Source: Bradyrhizobium diazoefficiens
Lineage (GTDB): Bacteria; Pseudomonadota; Alphaproteobacteria; Rhizobiales; Xanthobacteraceae
NCBI RefSeq assembly: GCF_016616885.1
Contig: NZ_CP067102.1
Span: 7,282,501 to 7,346,500 of the forward strand
Direction of reading: 5' to 3'
DNA length: 64,000 nucleotides
Part shown: positions 1 to 8,065 of the stretch, in pieces
Layout: each line of letters begins with the position of its first letter
Numbering within the stretch: the first letter of the stretch is position 1
Made by a program: the position numbers and the translations under genes
The notes under the pieces: generated by a model
Seen by the model: only the letters and a program-made list of their open reading frames with translations
What the model was told of the DNA's origin: nothing
The model's database searches: none

Positions 1-264
1 CCACGGCATCATCGCTCCAAACCCGCTTCGAGCTTGATCAGGCGGCACCGCGCCCAGATCAGGCGACTGGTCGCGCGGTGGACGGGCGAGAATCAGCTCA
101 CGCTCGATGCTGTGCTCGACGACATGATCTCCCGCTGCCGCGAACTCGACCTGCGCGCGGTGGGCCCCGAACAGAAGCTCGTTCTCGATTTCACTGTCCT
201 TGTGACCGCCAAGACGATGCACGCGCTGTTTGGCCCGTCTCGGCGCAAATGGATCGCGCTATGA
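1..264 (+). CDS. Hypothetical protein, 5' end uncertain (partial or TTG start)
   Basis: This frame is open from the window edge to a TGA that overlaps the next start codon (ATGA at 261-264), so it is probably coupled to the ATP-grasp gene. A TTG at 34 would give a 76-residue, mainly helical, Arg-rich protein, and the frame may also continue from upstream. A second frame ends with TGA at 35-37, so an upstream gene could end there instead and this ORF start at the overlapping TTG. I do not recognise the family. Tight spacing with the ligase gene supports its being real. Confidence 0.4.
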   Translation, partial: PRHHRSKPASSLIRRHRAQIRRLVARWTGENQLTLDAVLDDMISRCRELDLRAVGPEQKLVLDFTVLVTAKTMHALFGPSRRKWIAL

Positions 265-1295
265 GACGACTCCGTATTCTCGTGCTGATGCATCCCGACT
301 TCCTGCCGCCGGACTCGTCCGACGGATACACGGCGCAGGAAATCAACACTTGGAAAACGGAATACGACGTCGTCAGCACCTTGCGCGCGGCCGGCCACGA
401 GGTCCGCGCACTCGGCGCGCAGGAGGAAATCAGGCCGATCCGCGAAGCGATCGAGGAGTTCAAGCCGCACGTGGTTTTCACCCTGCTGGAGGAATTCCAC
501 TACAACGTCGCCTACGACCAGCACATCGCCAGCTATCTCGAACTGATGAAAGTCCCTTATACCGGGTGTAATCCGCGCGGCCTGATCCTGGCGCGCGGCA
601 AAGACCTTTCCAAGACGCTGGTGCATCACCGACGCATCGCGATCCCGGCCTTTGCCGTCTTCCCGATGCGGCGCAAGGTCAAGCGGCCGAAGCATCTTGC
701 GCTGCCGCTGATCGTCAAGAGCCTGAACATGGACGGATCCGCCGGCATTTCTCAGGCCTCCATCGTCGATACCGACGACAAGCTCGCGGAGCGCGTCGCC
801 TTCATCCACGATCGGAGCGAGACCGCCGCCATCGCCGAGCAATTCATCGAGGGGCGTGAGCTCTATGTCGGCGTGCTCGGCAACAACCGGCTGCGGGTGC
901 TGCCGGTCTGGGAATTGAAGTTCGGCAGCATGGGCGGGCGCAGCTCACGCCACATCGCCACCGAGAAGGCCAAGCACGACACCGACTATCAGGAGCGCCT
1001 CGGCATCGTCGATGGGCCGGCGAAAGACCTTGCGCCCGAAGTCACCGCGCGCATCCAGCGCGCCGCGAAACGCATCTACCGGGCGCTTGGCCTCGACGGT
1101 TACGCGCGCATCGATTTCCGTCTCGCCGCCGACGGCACGCCGTTTTTCATCGAAGCCAACCCCAATCCGGAAATCGCCAAGAGCCAGGAGTTCGCCACGG
1201 CAGCTCAACATGACGGGCTCAAATACGGGGAACTCCTGCATCGCATCCTGACCCTCGGGATCAGCCGCGCCAAGGCGGGCGTGTCGCTCGGTTGA
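261..1295 (+). CDS. ATP-grasp ligase, D-alanine--D-alanine ligase-like
   Basis: A 344-residue protein with the layout of D-Ala-D-Ala ligase-like ATP-grasp enzymes: an N-terminal half with a Rossmann-like start (RRLRILVLMHPDF), a central LPLIVKSLNMDGSAG segment that should bind ATP, and a C-terminal metal/ATP loop GYARIDFR...FFIEANPNPEI. Such enzymes join a carboxylate to an amine by an acyl-phosphate. The substrate is unknown; rhizobial relatives are usually called D-Ala-D-Ala ligase-like but are distinct from the cell-wall Ddl. I chose ATG 261 because the residues upstream of it do not look like the family and because it forms an ATGA overlap with the preceding ORF. Confidence 0.85.
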   Translation: MRRLRILVLMHPDFLPPDSSDGYTAQEINTWKTEYDVVSTLRAAGHEVRALGAQEEIRPIREAIEEFKPHVVFTLLEEFHYNVAYDQHIASYLELMKVPYTGCNPRGLILARGKDLSKTLVHHRRIAIPAFAVFPMRRKVKRPKHLALPLIVKSLNMDGSAGISQASIVDTDDKLAERVAFIHDRSETAAIAEQFIEGRELYVGVLGNNRLRVLPVWELKFGSMGGRSSRHIATEKAKHDTDYQERLGIVDGPAKDLAPEVTARIQRAAKRIYRALGLDGYARIDFRLAADGTPFFIEANPNPEIAKSQEFATAAQHDGLKYGELLHRILTLGISRAKAGVSLG

Positions 1296-1303
1296 GGAAG
1301 AAT

Positions 1304-1458
1304 TCAGGCAAAGCCCGGCAGCACCACCTCCTTCATCAGCGCGAGCATCACGGCGGTCTGCTCCTGGCCGGATCGCCGATAGTTTCCGCAGTGGATCACG
1401 ACGGCGAGATCGCGCGCCGGGATCACGAACAGATACTGACCGCCCCAGCCGATACCGC
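1304..1458 (-). pseudogene. 3' remnant of a serine beta-lactamase-like hydrolase
   Basis: The last ~50 codons on the minus strand read GIGWGGQYLFVIPARDLAVV and end VMLALMKEVVLPGFA. This matches the C-terminal strand and helix of class C beta-lactamase/penicillin-binding-protein-like serine hydrolases (GxGGQ, then a hydrophobic strand). The rest of the enzyme, including the SxxK nucleophile and YxN motifs, is absent. At about 1453-1458 the sequence switches to the MHYT gene in another frame, so this is the tail of a gene whose front was deleted. Confidence 0.7.
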
Positions 1459-1803
1459 GATGCCCACACTGAGCAGCACGCCCGAGGAGGCCACGCGCTT
1501 CAAGCTCGGCTCGCCGATCGAGACGAAGAAAAGCGAGATGCCGACCACCAGTGCGCAGATCAGGAACAAGATGATGGTGGGCAGCACCAGATAGACGGTG
1601 TCGGGCGGCGCGGCCAGCACGCCAACGAAATGCATGGTCCAGATGCCGACGGCCAGAAACGCGGCCGCGCCCGCGAGCAGCAGGCGATTGCTGACGCCGG
1701 GCGTGTTGCGGATGCGAGCAGCAAGCGCAAAGCCGGTATAGCCACCCAGACTCACGATCGCCACAGAGGGCGCGACGAGATAGGGATCGTGTCCTTCGAA
1801 CAT
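1454..1803 (-). pseudogene. 5' remnant of a MHYT-domain integral membrane sensor gene
   Basis: Starting from ATG 1803 the translation matches the beginning of MHYT-domain membrane proteins: YTGFALAARIRN, then GIWTMHFVGVLA, then two hydrophobic helices (VYLVLPTIILFLICALVVG) and SGVLLSVGIAV, the point where the second MHYT motif should follow. Instead the reading runs into the beta-lactamase tail and stops at 1423. MHYT proteins carry a membrane sensor, often ahead of a GGDEF/EAL or kinase output; here only about the first 117 residues remain. Probably non-functional. Confidence 0.7.
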
Positions 1804-1926
1804 GATCTTGTCGGCCCCGTCTCCACGGCACGGCCTCCTCCCGCCGCCGACTTTATAGGGACGGCGGGGGGATTGACAATCAGCGGCGTGGGAAGGGGCG
1901 GCTCACATCCCCGCCGCGAACGCCCC

Positions 1927-2639
1927 TCATTTCCCGTTGATCCACGTCTTCCTGTCGGGAAAGGGAATGACACTGTTTGAGCCCTCCGCCGCCCGCCATA
2001 CCTCAGCGCGCGCGCGAAGCTCGGCAATCTCTTGCCGCCACAGTCTCGCCCTGGCTTCCGTAGCACTGCCGGACGCCAACCTTGAAGCCTTTTCCAGATC
2101 ATTGAGATCTTTCACGGGATCATTGATGTAGAAACTCGGCAGTTCGTGCTGGTTGTATTCGATGTCGGATATGATCCAGTTTGTGAGAGTTAGGCGCGCG
2201 AGCTCGCATGATGGGTCGAGCTCGATCGCCCGTTCCAAGTGGCGCGACGGGTCATCGCACCTCAGAAGTCCCAACCACAGGTGAGCCTCTGCTTCACCTG
2301 GGGAGGTCTCAATCCAACTGCGAGGGTCATGATGAGTAGCTTCGATCGGAGCGGCTGCGGCAGCACGACGCGATCGTCATGAAATTTCCGACTGCGCCAC
2401 AACACCCATTTCGAGAAGGTCAGACGCTCTTCCAACGACCAATGGGCAGCAGCCTGCACGAAGCGGCTTAGATGCTCCATCGCGGTTGCGCGGACACCTT
2501 GCGCTCTGAACTCGCAGAAACGCGCGAACTCAAGCCATGCCGCCTCCTTCTTGGCTTCCATTGCCAAGAAAGCAAGCTTGTCGATGTCGTCGTTGCCGGG
2601 CATGCCTCCCGTTATGCCCTCCACCTGAGGGCGAGACAA
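1927..2639 (-). pseudogene. TPR-like hypothetical protein interrupted by a frameshift
   Basis: Two overlapping minus-strand frames (2639-2262 and 2274-1927) make one continuous protein of about 237 residues if one base is restored near 2315-2325. The first frame ends with an unnatural tail (RPPQVKQRLTCGWDF). Just before, the second frame reads WIETSPGEAEAHLWLGLLRC and then LERAIELDPSCELARLTL, a TPR-like helix pair. Either a real inactivating one-base deletion or a sequencing error. Its role is unknown; the sequence looks cytosolic and soluble. Confidence 0.65.
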
Positions 2640-2775
2640 GCTCCGGGCTCCCGTCGGAGACTATTCGGCGACATTTGACGCGGCACGCCCCCCTCTCCCT
2701 TGGCTTAAGGAAGAAGGAGACGCTTTGTTGGTGGGCAGGAGGTGGCAGCCTTTTCCGCCAATGGGCAGACGTCGA

Positions 2776-3360
2776 TTACACAATCCCCGCCGCGACCTGG
2801 CCACGCAGACGCTCCAGGCCAAGCAATGTCTCCGCACAGGCGGCCGCGACCTCGACGCCCTTGATCGCAAAGTGCCTGCGGAAGAAATCGTAGTGCACCT
2901 CGGTCTCGTGGAATTGCTGCGGCGTCAGCACCGCAGAGAACACCGGCACCTCGGTGCGCAGTTGCACGTCCATCAGCGCCTTGATCACGGTGTCGGCGAC
3001 GAACTCGTGGCGATAGATGCCACCGTCAACGACGAGGCCGGCCGCGACGATCGCGGTGTAGCGCCGCGTCTTGGCGAGGACCTGCGCGTGCAGCGGGATC
3101 TCGAACGAGCCCGGCACCTCGAACACATCAACATGGGTGAGGTGGCGCGCCTCCGCCTCCTTGATGAAGGCGATGCGGGCTTCCTCGACCACGTCGCGGT
3201 GCCAGCAGGCCTGCACGAAGGCCACCCGCTGCGGCTTTGCGAAACGCGGATGTTCGGTCGTCGGACCTTGAGGAACCGGCGGCGGTGATTGGGACGTGTC
3301 AGCTTGGGAAGTTTGGACTTGGGAAGTTTGGATTTGGGGATCTTGCAACATCTGATTCAT
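2776..3360 (-). CDS. ribH: 6,7-dimethyl-8-ribityllumazine synthase (RibH2 type)
   Basis: Condenses 5-amino-6-ribitylamino-uracil with 3,4-dihydroxy-2-butanone 4-phosphate, the penultimate step of riboflavin synthesis. The core from about residue 36 (RVAFVQACWH, then FEVPGSFEIPL, GGIYRHEFVADTVI, FSAVLTP) follows the rhizobial/Brucella RibH2 branch, whose known members are decamers. The first ~35 residues are a low-complexity, Gln/Thr/Ser-rich extension containing repeated QTSQ units that lies outside the fold, so a later start cannot be excluded. An FMN riboswitch lies about 77 nt upstream, consistent with a riboflavin-supply gene separate from a main rib operon. Confidence 0.93.
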   Translation of the reverse strand: MNQMLQDPQIQTSQVQTSQADTSQSPPPVPQGPTTEHPRFAKPQRVAFVQACWHRDVVEEARIAFIKEAEARHLTHVDVFEVPGSFEIPLHAQVLAKTRRYTAIVAAGLVVDGGIYRHEFVADTVIKALMDVQLRTEVPVFSAVLTPQQFHETEVHYDFFRRHFAIKGVEVAAACAETLLGLERLRGQVAAGIV

Positions 3361-3436
3361 GGCTTTCCTTCAAAGGACCAGAATCAGGGCACACGGAACG
3401 ACAAGCAGCCGCATCTTGCGATGCGTCTGCCACCGA

Positions 3437-3606
3437 CCGTTCTCTTTCATCCGGACTTTAACCGTCGGCTTCGGAGTTGCACCGAATCTGCTGGCCCTTC
3501 CCTTCGGCAAATTCCTTTTCAGGAATATCCTGGGGGAAGGCGCTCGCGGGCTTAGGCCTTTCGACCCTTACCGCCGGTGGGGACTTTCACCCCGCCCTGA
3601 GAACAT
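3437..3606 (-). promoter_or_regulatory. FMN riboswitch (RFN element) controlling ribH
   Basis: Read on the minus strand, the element opens with TTCTCAGGGCGGGGTG, continues GAAAGTCCCCACCGGCGGTAA, has a variable arm (GGAATATTCC-like), then GGTGCAACTCCGAAGCCGAC and closes with GATGAAAGAGAAC. These are the conserved blocks of the RFN aptamer, and the 5' and 3' ends pair as P1. It sits between the presumed promoter and ribH (ATG at 3360). It should bind FMN and lower ribH expression, by transcription or translation control. Confidence 0.93.
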
Positions 3607-4020
3607 CGGCCGCTCGGGATTGAACGGCCTGAGTGGAAATATGACGCCGGCCCGGGGCCGCAGCAAGCGTGTTCCATAGCAAAAATCCGCATGGTCCCAT
3701 GCCGCCAGGGCGGTGCAGCCCTCGCGGGGCGGAATTAACGATTGAGCCCCACGGCCCCGATCCGATTCCGGTTTGTTCTCAAATTAATAATTGTGTCCGA
3801 GATCAGCTGTGGACGAACGAGTCCTGGCTTGTGGACGGACTCGGGACCCGGTTGCGCAGATTCCGCAAATCACATCAGTTGATCCGCGACAAGCCCGCGC
3901 TGGTCCGAGGAGAGCGAAAGCGACTCCGAGGAGATTGCCCTTAACGAAGTTAAGGAAGCGCGCGCCGGACCAACCGCGTGCGTATCTAAAGACAACAAAA
4001 AGGCAAGAGGTCGAGACGGC
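3607..4020 (+). other. Intergenic region, divergent promoters of ribH and the YbjN gene
   Basis: No credible gene. The stretch should hold the ribH promoter on the minus strand, just upstream of the riboswitch, and the YbjN-gene promoter on the plus strand. A short AT-rich patch lies around 3780-3795. An AAGAGG-like ribosome binding site lies just before ATG 4021. An imperfect direct repeat (GTGGACGAACGAGTC / GTGGACGGACTCGGG) occurs near 3810-3850. Confidence 0.5.
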
Positions 4021-4521
4021 ATGTCCCTGCTCGAAGGCACTATCGATTCCAAAAGCCATCCGCTCGCGGTGGTCGAGGATATCGCTGCCAGCAACAACTG
4101 GCCGTTCGAACGCTCCGGCGAAGACGAACTGACCATTGTCTCGAAGGGACAATGGACCGACTACCAGATCTCGTTCACCTGGATGGGCGAGATCGAGGCG
4201 CTGCATCTGGCTTGCGCCTTCGACATGAAGATTCCCGTCGCACGACGGGGCGAGGTGCAGCGGCTCGTCGCCGCGGTCAACGAGCAATTGTGGATCGGCC
4301 ATTTCGACCTGTGGTCCAACACCGGCATGATCATGCACCGCCAGGCGCTGGTGCTGCCGGGCGGCCTCACCGCCTCGACCGCGCAATGCGAAGCCATGCT
4401 CGCCGGCGCCATCCACGCCTGCGAGCGCTATTTTCCGGCGTTCCAGTTCGTGGTGTGGGCGGGCAAGACCACCGCGCAGGCCATGGACGCCGCGATGTTC
4501 GATACGGTGGGCGAGGCGTAA
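4021..4521 (+). CDS. YbjN-domain protein
   Basis: A 166-residue soluble protein of the YbjN family (class I chaperone/secretion-chaperone-like fold). It shows the family pattern of an N-terminal helix (HPLAVVEDIAASNNW), a strand pair, ALHLACAFDMKIP, and a C-terminal helix containing ERYFPAFQFVVWAGK. YbjN has been linked to stress and motility control in enterobacteria; its role in rhizobia is not established. Upstream AAGAGG supports the ATG. It lies directly ahead of proC, separated by a palindromic repeat that may act as a transcript end or processing site. Confidence 0.85.
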   Translation: MSLLEGTIDSKSHPLAVVEDIAASNNWPFERSGEDELTIVSKGQWTDYQISFTWMGEIEALHLACAFDMKIPVARRGEVQRLVAAVNEQLWIGHFDLWSNTGMIMHRQALVLPGGLTASTAQCEAMLAGAIHACERYFPAFQFVVWAGKTTAQAMDAAMFDTVGEA

Positions 4522-4565
4522 GCCCGCGCTCCAACATAGTAAGGGAGCCCCTACTCCCTCCCGCC

Positions 4566-4699
4566 GTCGTCCCGGACAAGCGAAGCGCAGATCCGGGACC
4601 CATACCGCGTGATTTCACTTGTGGCACGCGGCTTGTTGCCAACATCCCCATCCACTAGAACCATTTGTGGTTATGGGTCCCGGCCTTCGCCGGGACGAC
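4566..4699. repeat. Palindromic intergenic repeat, family B (GTCGTCCCGG ends)
   Basis: The left arm GTCGTCCCGGACAAGCG and GATCCGGGACCCAT face a right arm ATGGGTCCCGG...CCGGGACGAC, forming a large imperfect hairpin between the YbjN gene and proC. This is the layout of the REP-like elements common in Bradyrhizobium chromosomes. The longest proC ORF runs into it, which creates a false N-terminus. Confidence 0.8.
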
Positions 4700-4711
4700 A
4701 CCGAATTTGTG

Positions 4712-5548
4712 GTGACCGCAGTGGCTAACAACAGCACTCTCCAAAACATCACCGGCACCATCCTTCTCGCCGGCGCGGGCAAAATGGGCGGCGCGATGCT
4801 GACTGGATGGCTGGCAGGCGGGCTCGATCCGCGCCGCGTCGCGGTGGTCGATCCGCACATCTCGCCCGAGATCACAGCGCTGGCCGCCAAGGGCATCGCG
4901 CTCAATCCTGATGTGACGGCGACAGGCCAAGTTGAAACGATGGTCGTTGCGGTGAAGCCGCAGATGTTCCGCGAGGCCGGCGCCAAGCTGAAATCGTTCG
5001 TCTCGGACAAGACCTCGGTGGTCTCGATCATGGCTGGAACCACGATCGCCTCGCTGGAGGAGGTCTGCGGCGGCGCCGTGGTGCGCGCGATGCCGAACAC
5101 GCCGGCCGCGATCGGCCGCGGCATCACGGTGGCCGTCGCTGCGAAGAATGTCAGCCCCTCGCAGCGTGCTGTCGCCGATGCACTGCTGCGCGCCACCGGC
5201 TCGATCGAATGGGTTGAGGATGAAAGCCTGATGGATGCGGTGACTGCCGTCTCCGGCTCCGGGCCCGCTTATGTGTTCCTGCTCGCCGAAGAGCTCGCAC
5301 GCGCCGGCGTGGAAGCGGGATTGCCCGAGGCGCTGGCGACGAAGCTCGCGCGTGAAACGGTTGCGGGCTCCGGTGAGCTGCTGCACCAGTCGGACCTTCC
5401 CTCCAGCACGTTGCGGCAGAACGTCACCTCGCCCGGCGGTACCACCGCCGCGGCGCTCGGCGTGCTGATGGGCGAGCCCGGCCTGCGCGACCTGATGATC
5501 CGCGCGATCGCGGCGGCGACGAAGCGGTCGAAGGAACTGGCGAAGTAG
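4712..5548 (+). CDS. proC: Pyrroline-5-carboxylate reductase
   Basis: Catalyses the NAD(P)H-dependent last step of proline synthesis. The protein shows the Rossmann loop ILLAGAGKMGGAML, the AVKPQM segment, MPNTPAAIGRG, and the C-terminal signature TAVSGSGPAYVFLLAEEL followed by SPGGTTAAAL. The longest frame starts at 4619 but its first ~30 codons are encoded by the palindromic repeat, so they are unlikely to be native. GTG 4712 (278 residues) or GTG 4721 gives the usual family length; I used 4712. Cytosolic, expected to be a decamer or other oligomer. Confidence 0.93.
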   Translation: MTAVANNSTLQNITGTILLAGAGKMGGAMLTGWLAGGLDPRRVAVVDPHISPEITALAAKGIALNPDVTATGQVETMVVAVKPQMFREAGAKLKSFVSDKTSVVSIMAGTTIASLEEVCGGAVVRAMPNTPAAIGRGITVAVAAKNVSPSQRAVADALLRATGSIEWVEDESLMDAVTAVSGSGPAYVFLLAEELARAGVEAGLPEALATKLARETVAGSGELLHQSDLPSSTLRQNVTSPGGTTAAALGVLMGEPGLRDLMIRAIAAATKRSKELAK

Positions 5549-5551
5549 CGG

Positions 5552-5944
5552 CTACGCCCCCAGCCGCTTGTTGAACAACTCGACATTGACGAGCCCGCGC
5601 GCGTGGCGGCCTTCGCCGAGCTTGCGCGTACCCTCGAAGGCCTCGACCTCGAAACGGATGACGCGACGCTCGACCGCGATCACTTTCGCCGTGGTCCGCA
5701 CCGTCGCCCCGACAAGGGCGGCAGCGAGATGGCGGATGTCGACCTCGGTGCCGACGGTGACCCAGCCCGGCTGCAGTGCGGAGCGGATCGCATCGCCGGA
5801 CGTCATCTCCATTTCCAGGATCATCATCGGGGTCGCATAGACCATCGGCATGCCGGGCACGAAATGTCCGACCGTGCGCTCGGCCGGCACCACCAGCGTG
5901 CGCTCGGCCCTCATTCCGACTTTAATGAAGTCGCGTGCGTCCAT
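5552..5944 (-). CDS. FlK-like hotdog thioesterase
   Basis: A 130-residue hotdog-fold protein of the FlK-like thioesterase family, whose founding member hydrolyses fluoroacetyl-CoA. Visible family features are VVPAERTVGHFVPGMP near the N-terminus, the helix YATPMMILEMEMTS that should carry the catalytic Glu, and VGTEVDIRHLAAALVG followed by RFEVEAFEG. Most proteobacterial members have unknown acyl-CoA substrates. It is convergent with proC (3-nt gap) and followed on its own 5' side by a palindromic repeat. Confidence 0.8.
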   Translation of the reverse strand: MDARDFIKVGMRAERTLVVPAERTVGHFVPGMPMVYATPMMILEMEMTSGDAIRSALQPGWVTVGTEVDIRHLAAALVGATVRTTAKVIAVERRVIRFEVEAFEGTRKLGEGRHARGLVNVELFNKRLGA

Positions 5945-5955
5945 GTGGCTTGCTC

Positions 5956-6068
5956 GTCATTCCGGGGCGCGCGAAGCGCGAACCCGGAATCCAGAAGATT
6001 GTGGCTCGAGATTCCCCAATGCGCAGTTGCGCATTGGGGATCAACCCTGCGGGCTGCCCCGGAATGAC
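5956..6068. repeat. Palindromic intergenic repeat, family A (GTCATTCCGGGGC ends)
   Basis: Ends GTCATTCCGGGGC and GCCCCGGAATGAC are inverted copies. Between them sits a second, nearly perfect palindrome (CCCAATGCGCAGTTGCGCATTGGG, centre near 6027). The same element recurs at 7962, 14566 and 25759, with a short partial form near 46290. It lies in the 5' region of the thioesterase gene, after the end of the tautomerase gene. Confidence 0.9.
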
Positions 6069-6077
6069 GCTAGCGCG

Positions 6078-6281
6078 TCACTTCTTCGCCGCCGCTGCGC
6101 GCTCCACAAAGGTCTTGCCGCCCTTCATCTTGTGGCGGAGCGGGGCTTCGTTGATCTGGATGACGACGGCATCGGCGTCGACGCCGAGATTATTCACCAG
6201 CGCCTGGGTGATGTCGCGCATCATGCCGGCCTTCTGCTCGTCGGTGCGGCCTTCGGCCATGCTGACGGTGATCTCAGGCAT
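6078..6281 (-). CDS. 4-oxalocrotonate tautomerase family protein
   Basis: A 67-residue protein starting MPEITVSMAEGRT. After removal of Met the catalytic Pro1 is exposed, as in 4-oxalocrotonate tautomerase/2-hydroxymuconate tautomerase subunits, and helix residues (KAGMMRDITQAL) and the VVIQINEAP strand match the small subunit fold. The longer frame to 6380 adds a non-conserved extension and would bury Pro1, so ATG 6281 is preferred. The likely role is enol/keto tautomerisation of a small acid; the substrate is unknown. Confidence 0.88.
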   Translation of the reverse strand: MPEITVSMAEGRTDEQKAGMMRDITQALVNNLGVDADAVVIQINEAPLRHKMKGGKTFVERAAAAKK

Positions 6282-6296
6282 TGTCGTCTCCCTACT

Positions 6297-6384
6297 GCTG
6301 TCGCGATGACCGGGCACACCCCGATCGTTGATGAAGGCGCGCATCAAACAGGACGTGGATGCCCGGGACAAGCTCGGCATGACG
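6297..6384. repeat. Possible degenerate palindromic repeat (GATGACCGGG / CCCGGGACAAGC...CATGACG)
   Basis: Between the tautomerase and hisS genes, GCGATGACCGGGCACACC faces GATGCCCGGGACAAGCTCGGCATGACG. This resembles the bradyrhizobial repeat ending in CGGGACAAGCCCGGGCATGACG, but the pairing is imperfect. Called from resemblance only. Confidence 0.35.
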
Positions 6385-6398
6385 GCCTGCCGGAATGG

Positions 6399-7919
6399 CT
6401 ATCCCCACTTTACGTCATGGCGCGCCAGGACTTCGCGCACCTTGGCGATGAGATCGGCTTCGCTGCACGAGAACTGCGCGGGGCGCGTCTCGCGCCATTC
6501 CTGGTTGGAGGCGATCGCAGCGGCGGCTTTCGCGCCTTCGATCAGATCCTTGATCTGCACCTCGCCACGCGCCTTTTCATCCGAGCCCTGGATGATCACG
6601 CAAGGTGAGTTGCGGCGATCGGCATATTTGAGCTGGTTGCCCATGTTCTTGGGATTGCCCAGATAGAGCTCGGCGCGAATGCCGGCGATCCGCAGGGACG
6701 CGACCATCTTCTGATAGTCGGCAACGCGGTCGCGGTCGAACACGGTGACGACGACGGGGCCAACTTCCGGCCGCGTGTCGAGCTTGCCGAGCAGCGTCAG
6801 CGCGGCCTGGAGCCGCGACACGCCGATCGAGAAGCCGGTCGCCGGCACCGGCTCGCCGCGGAAGCGCGAGACTAGACCGTCATAGCGGCCGCCACCGCCG
6901 ACCGAGCCGAAGCGAACGGGACGGCCCTTCTCGTCCTTGGTGTCGAGCAGCAGCTCGACCTCGTAGACAGGGCCGGTGTAATATTCGAGGCCGCGCACGA
7001 CGGAGGGATCGATCTTGATGCGATCGACGCCGTAACCCGACGCCGTGACCAGCTTGGCAATCTCTTCCAGCTCGCTCACGCCGGCCTGACCGACCTCGCT
7101 CTTGGCGAGATAGGTTTCGGCCGTGGCAATGGCTTCTTTCCAATCGTCGCGCGGCTTGGTGATGGCGAGAACGACGTCAGCTTCCGCCGCACTCAAGTTC
7201 GCGCCTTTCGTGAAGTCGCCCTTGCCTTCTTCGCCGCCATCCCATCGTCCGGGGCCGAGCAATTTGCGCACTTCGTCGGCGGAAAACTTGTCGAGCTTGT
7301 CGATCGCGCGCAGCACGGTCAGCCTGCGTGCTGCATTCTCCTCACCCGCGAGCCCGATAGCTTCCAGAACGCCGTCGAGCACTTTGCGGTTGTTCACCTT
7401 GACCACATACTGGCCGCGCGCAACGCCGAGCGCCTCCATCGTGTCCGCGGCCATCATGCAGATCTCGGCATCGGCCGCCGGCGTCGCCGAGCCGACCGTG
7501 TCGGCGTCGAACTGCATGAACTGGCGGAAGCGGCCGGGGCCTGGCTTCTCGTTGCGGAAGACGTAGCCGACGCGGTAGCTGCGATAGGGCAGGACCAGGC
7601 CATCGGTGCCGTAACGCTCGCCGACATAGCGCGCCAGCGGCGCGGTCAGATCGTAGCGCAAGCTGATCCACTGCTCGTCGTCGTCCTGGAACGAGAACAC
7701 GCCCTCGTTCGGGCGGTCCTGGTCCGGCAGGAACTTGCCGAGCGCGTCGGTGTATTCCATCGCCGGCGTCTCCACCGGCTCGAACCCGTAGAGCTCGTAG
7801 ACCGCGCGGATCTTCTCGACCATCTTGCGCGTCGCCCGGATCGCAGCGGGGTCGCGATCCTCGAGCCCGCGCGGCAGGCGCGCCTTCAATTTCTGGGGTT
7901 TTTTGGGTTTTTCGGCCAT
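6399..7919 (-). CDS. hisS: Histidine--tRNA ligase
   Basis: Charges tRNA-His. The 506-residue protein shows class II motifs: motif 1 region [13 protein letters not shown], motif 2 [20 protein letters not shown], the histidine-binding loops [12 protein letters not shown] and GGGGRYDGL, motif 3 GFSIGVSRL, and a C-terminal anticodon-binding domain (VVVTVFDR...GEVQIKDL). An insertion of ~30 residues ([19 protein letters not shown] region) is seen in alphaproteobacterial forms. ATG 7919 gives [10 protein letters not shown]. The frame continues to 8285 but there it is made of the repeat at 7962-8055 and ilvE antisense, so the longer form is rejected. Confidence 0.96.
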   Translation of the reverse strand: MAEKPKKPQKLKARLPRGLEDRDPAAIRATRKMVEKIRAVYELYGFEPVETPAMEYTDALGKFLPDQDRPNEGVFSFQDDDEQWISLRYDLTAPLARYVGERYGTDGLVLPYRSYRVGYVFRNEKPGPGRFRQFMQFDADTVGSATPAADAEICMMAADTMEALGVARGQYVVKVNNRKVLDGVLEAIGLAGEENAARRLTVLRAIDKLDKFSADEVRKLLGPGRWDGGEEGKGDFTKGANLSAAEADVVLAITKPRDDWKEAIATAETYLAKSEVGQAGVSELEEIAKLVTASGYGVDRIKIDPSVVRGLEYYTGPVYEVELLLDTKDEKGRPVRFGSVGGGGRYDGLVSRFRGEPVPATGFSIGVSRLQAALTLLGKLDTRPEVGPVVVTVFDRDRVADYQKMVASLRIAGIRAELYLGNPKNMGNQLKYADRRNSPCVIIQGSDEKARGEVQIKDLIEGAKAAAAIASNQEWRETRPAQFSCSEADLIAKVREVLARHDVKWG

Positions 7920-7961
7920 GCGGGCGTTTACCAGCCGACGCGCGATGCGGCAACCGCTCCC

Positions 7962-8055
7962 GTCATTCCGGGACGGTCCGAAGGAGCGGACCCAGAATCT
8001 CGAGATTCTCAGGTGCGCAATTGCGCACCGATGCTTGGCATCGCCCCGGAATGAC
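7962..8055. repeat. Palindromic intergenic repeat, family A
   Basis: Begins GTCATTCCGGGAC and ends GCCCCGGAATGAC, with an inner palindrome GGTGCGCAATTGCGCACC. It lies between the ilvE stop and the hisS start on the minus strand, where it may act as a hairpin at the ilvE 3' end. Confidence 0.88.
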
Positions 8056-8065
8056 GGTGCGCGTG

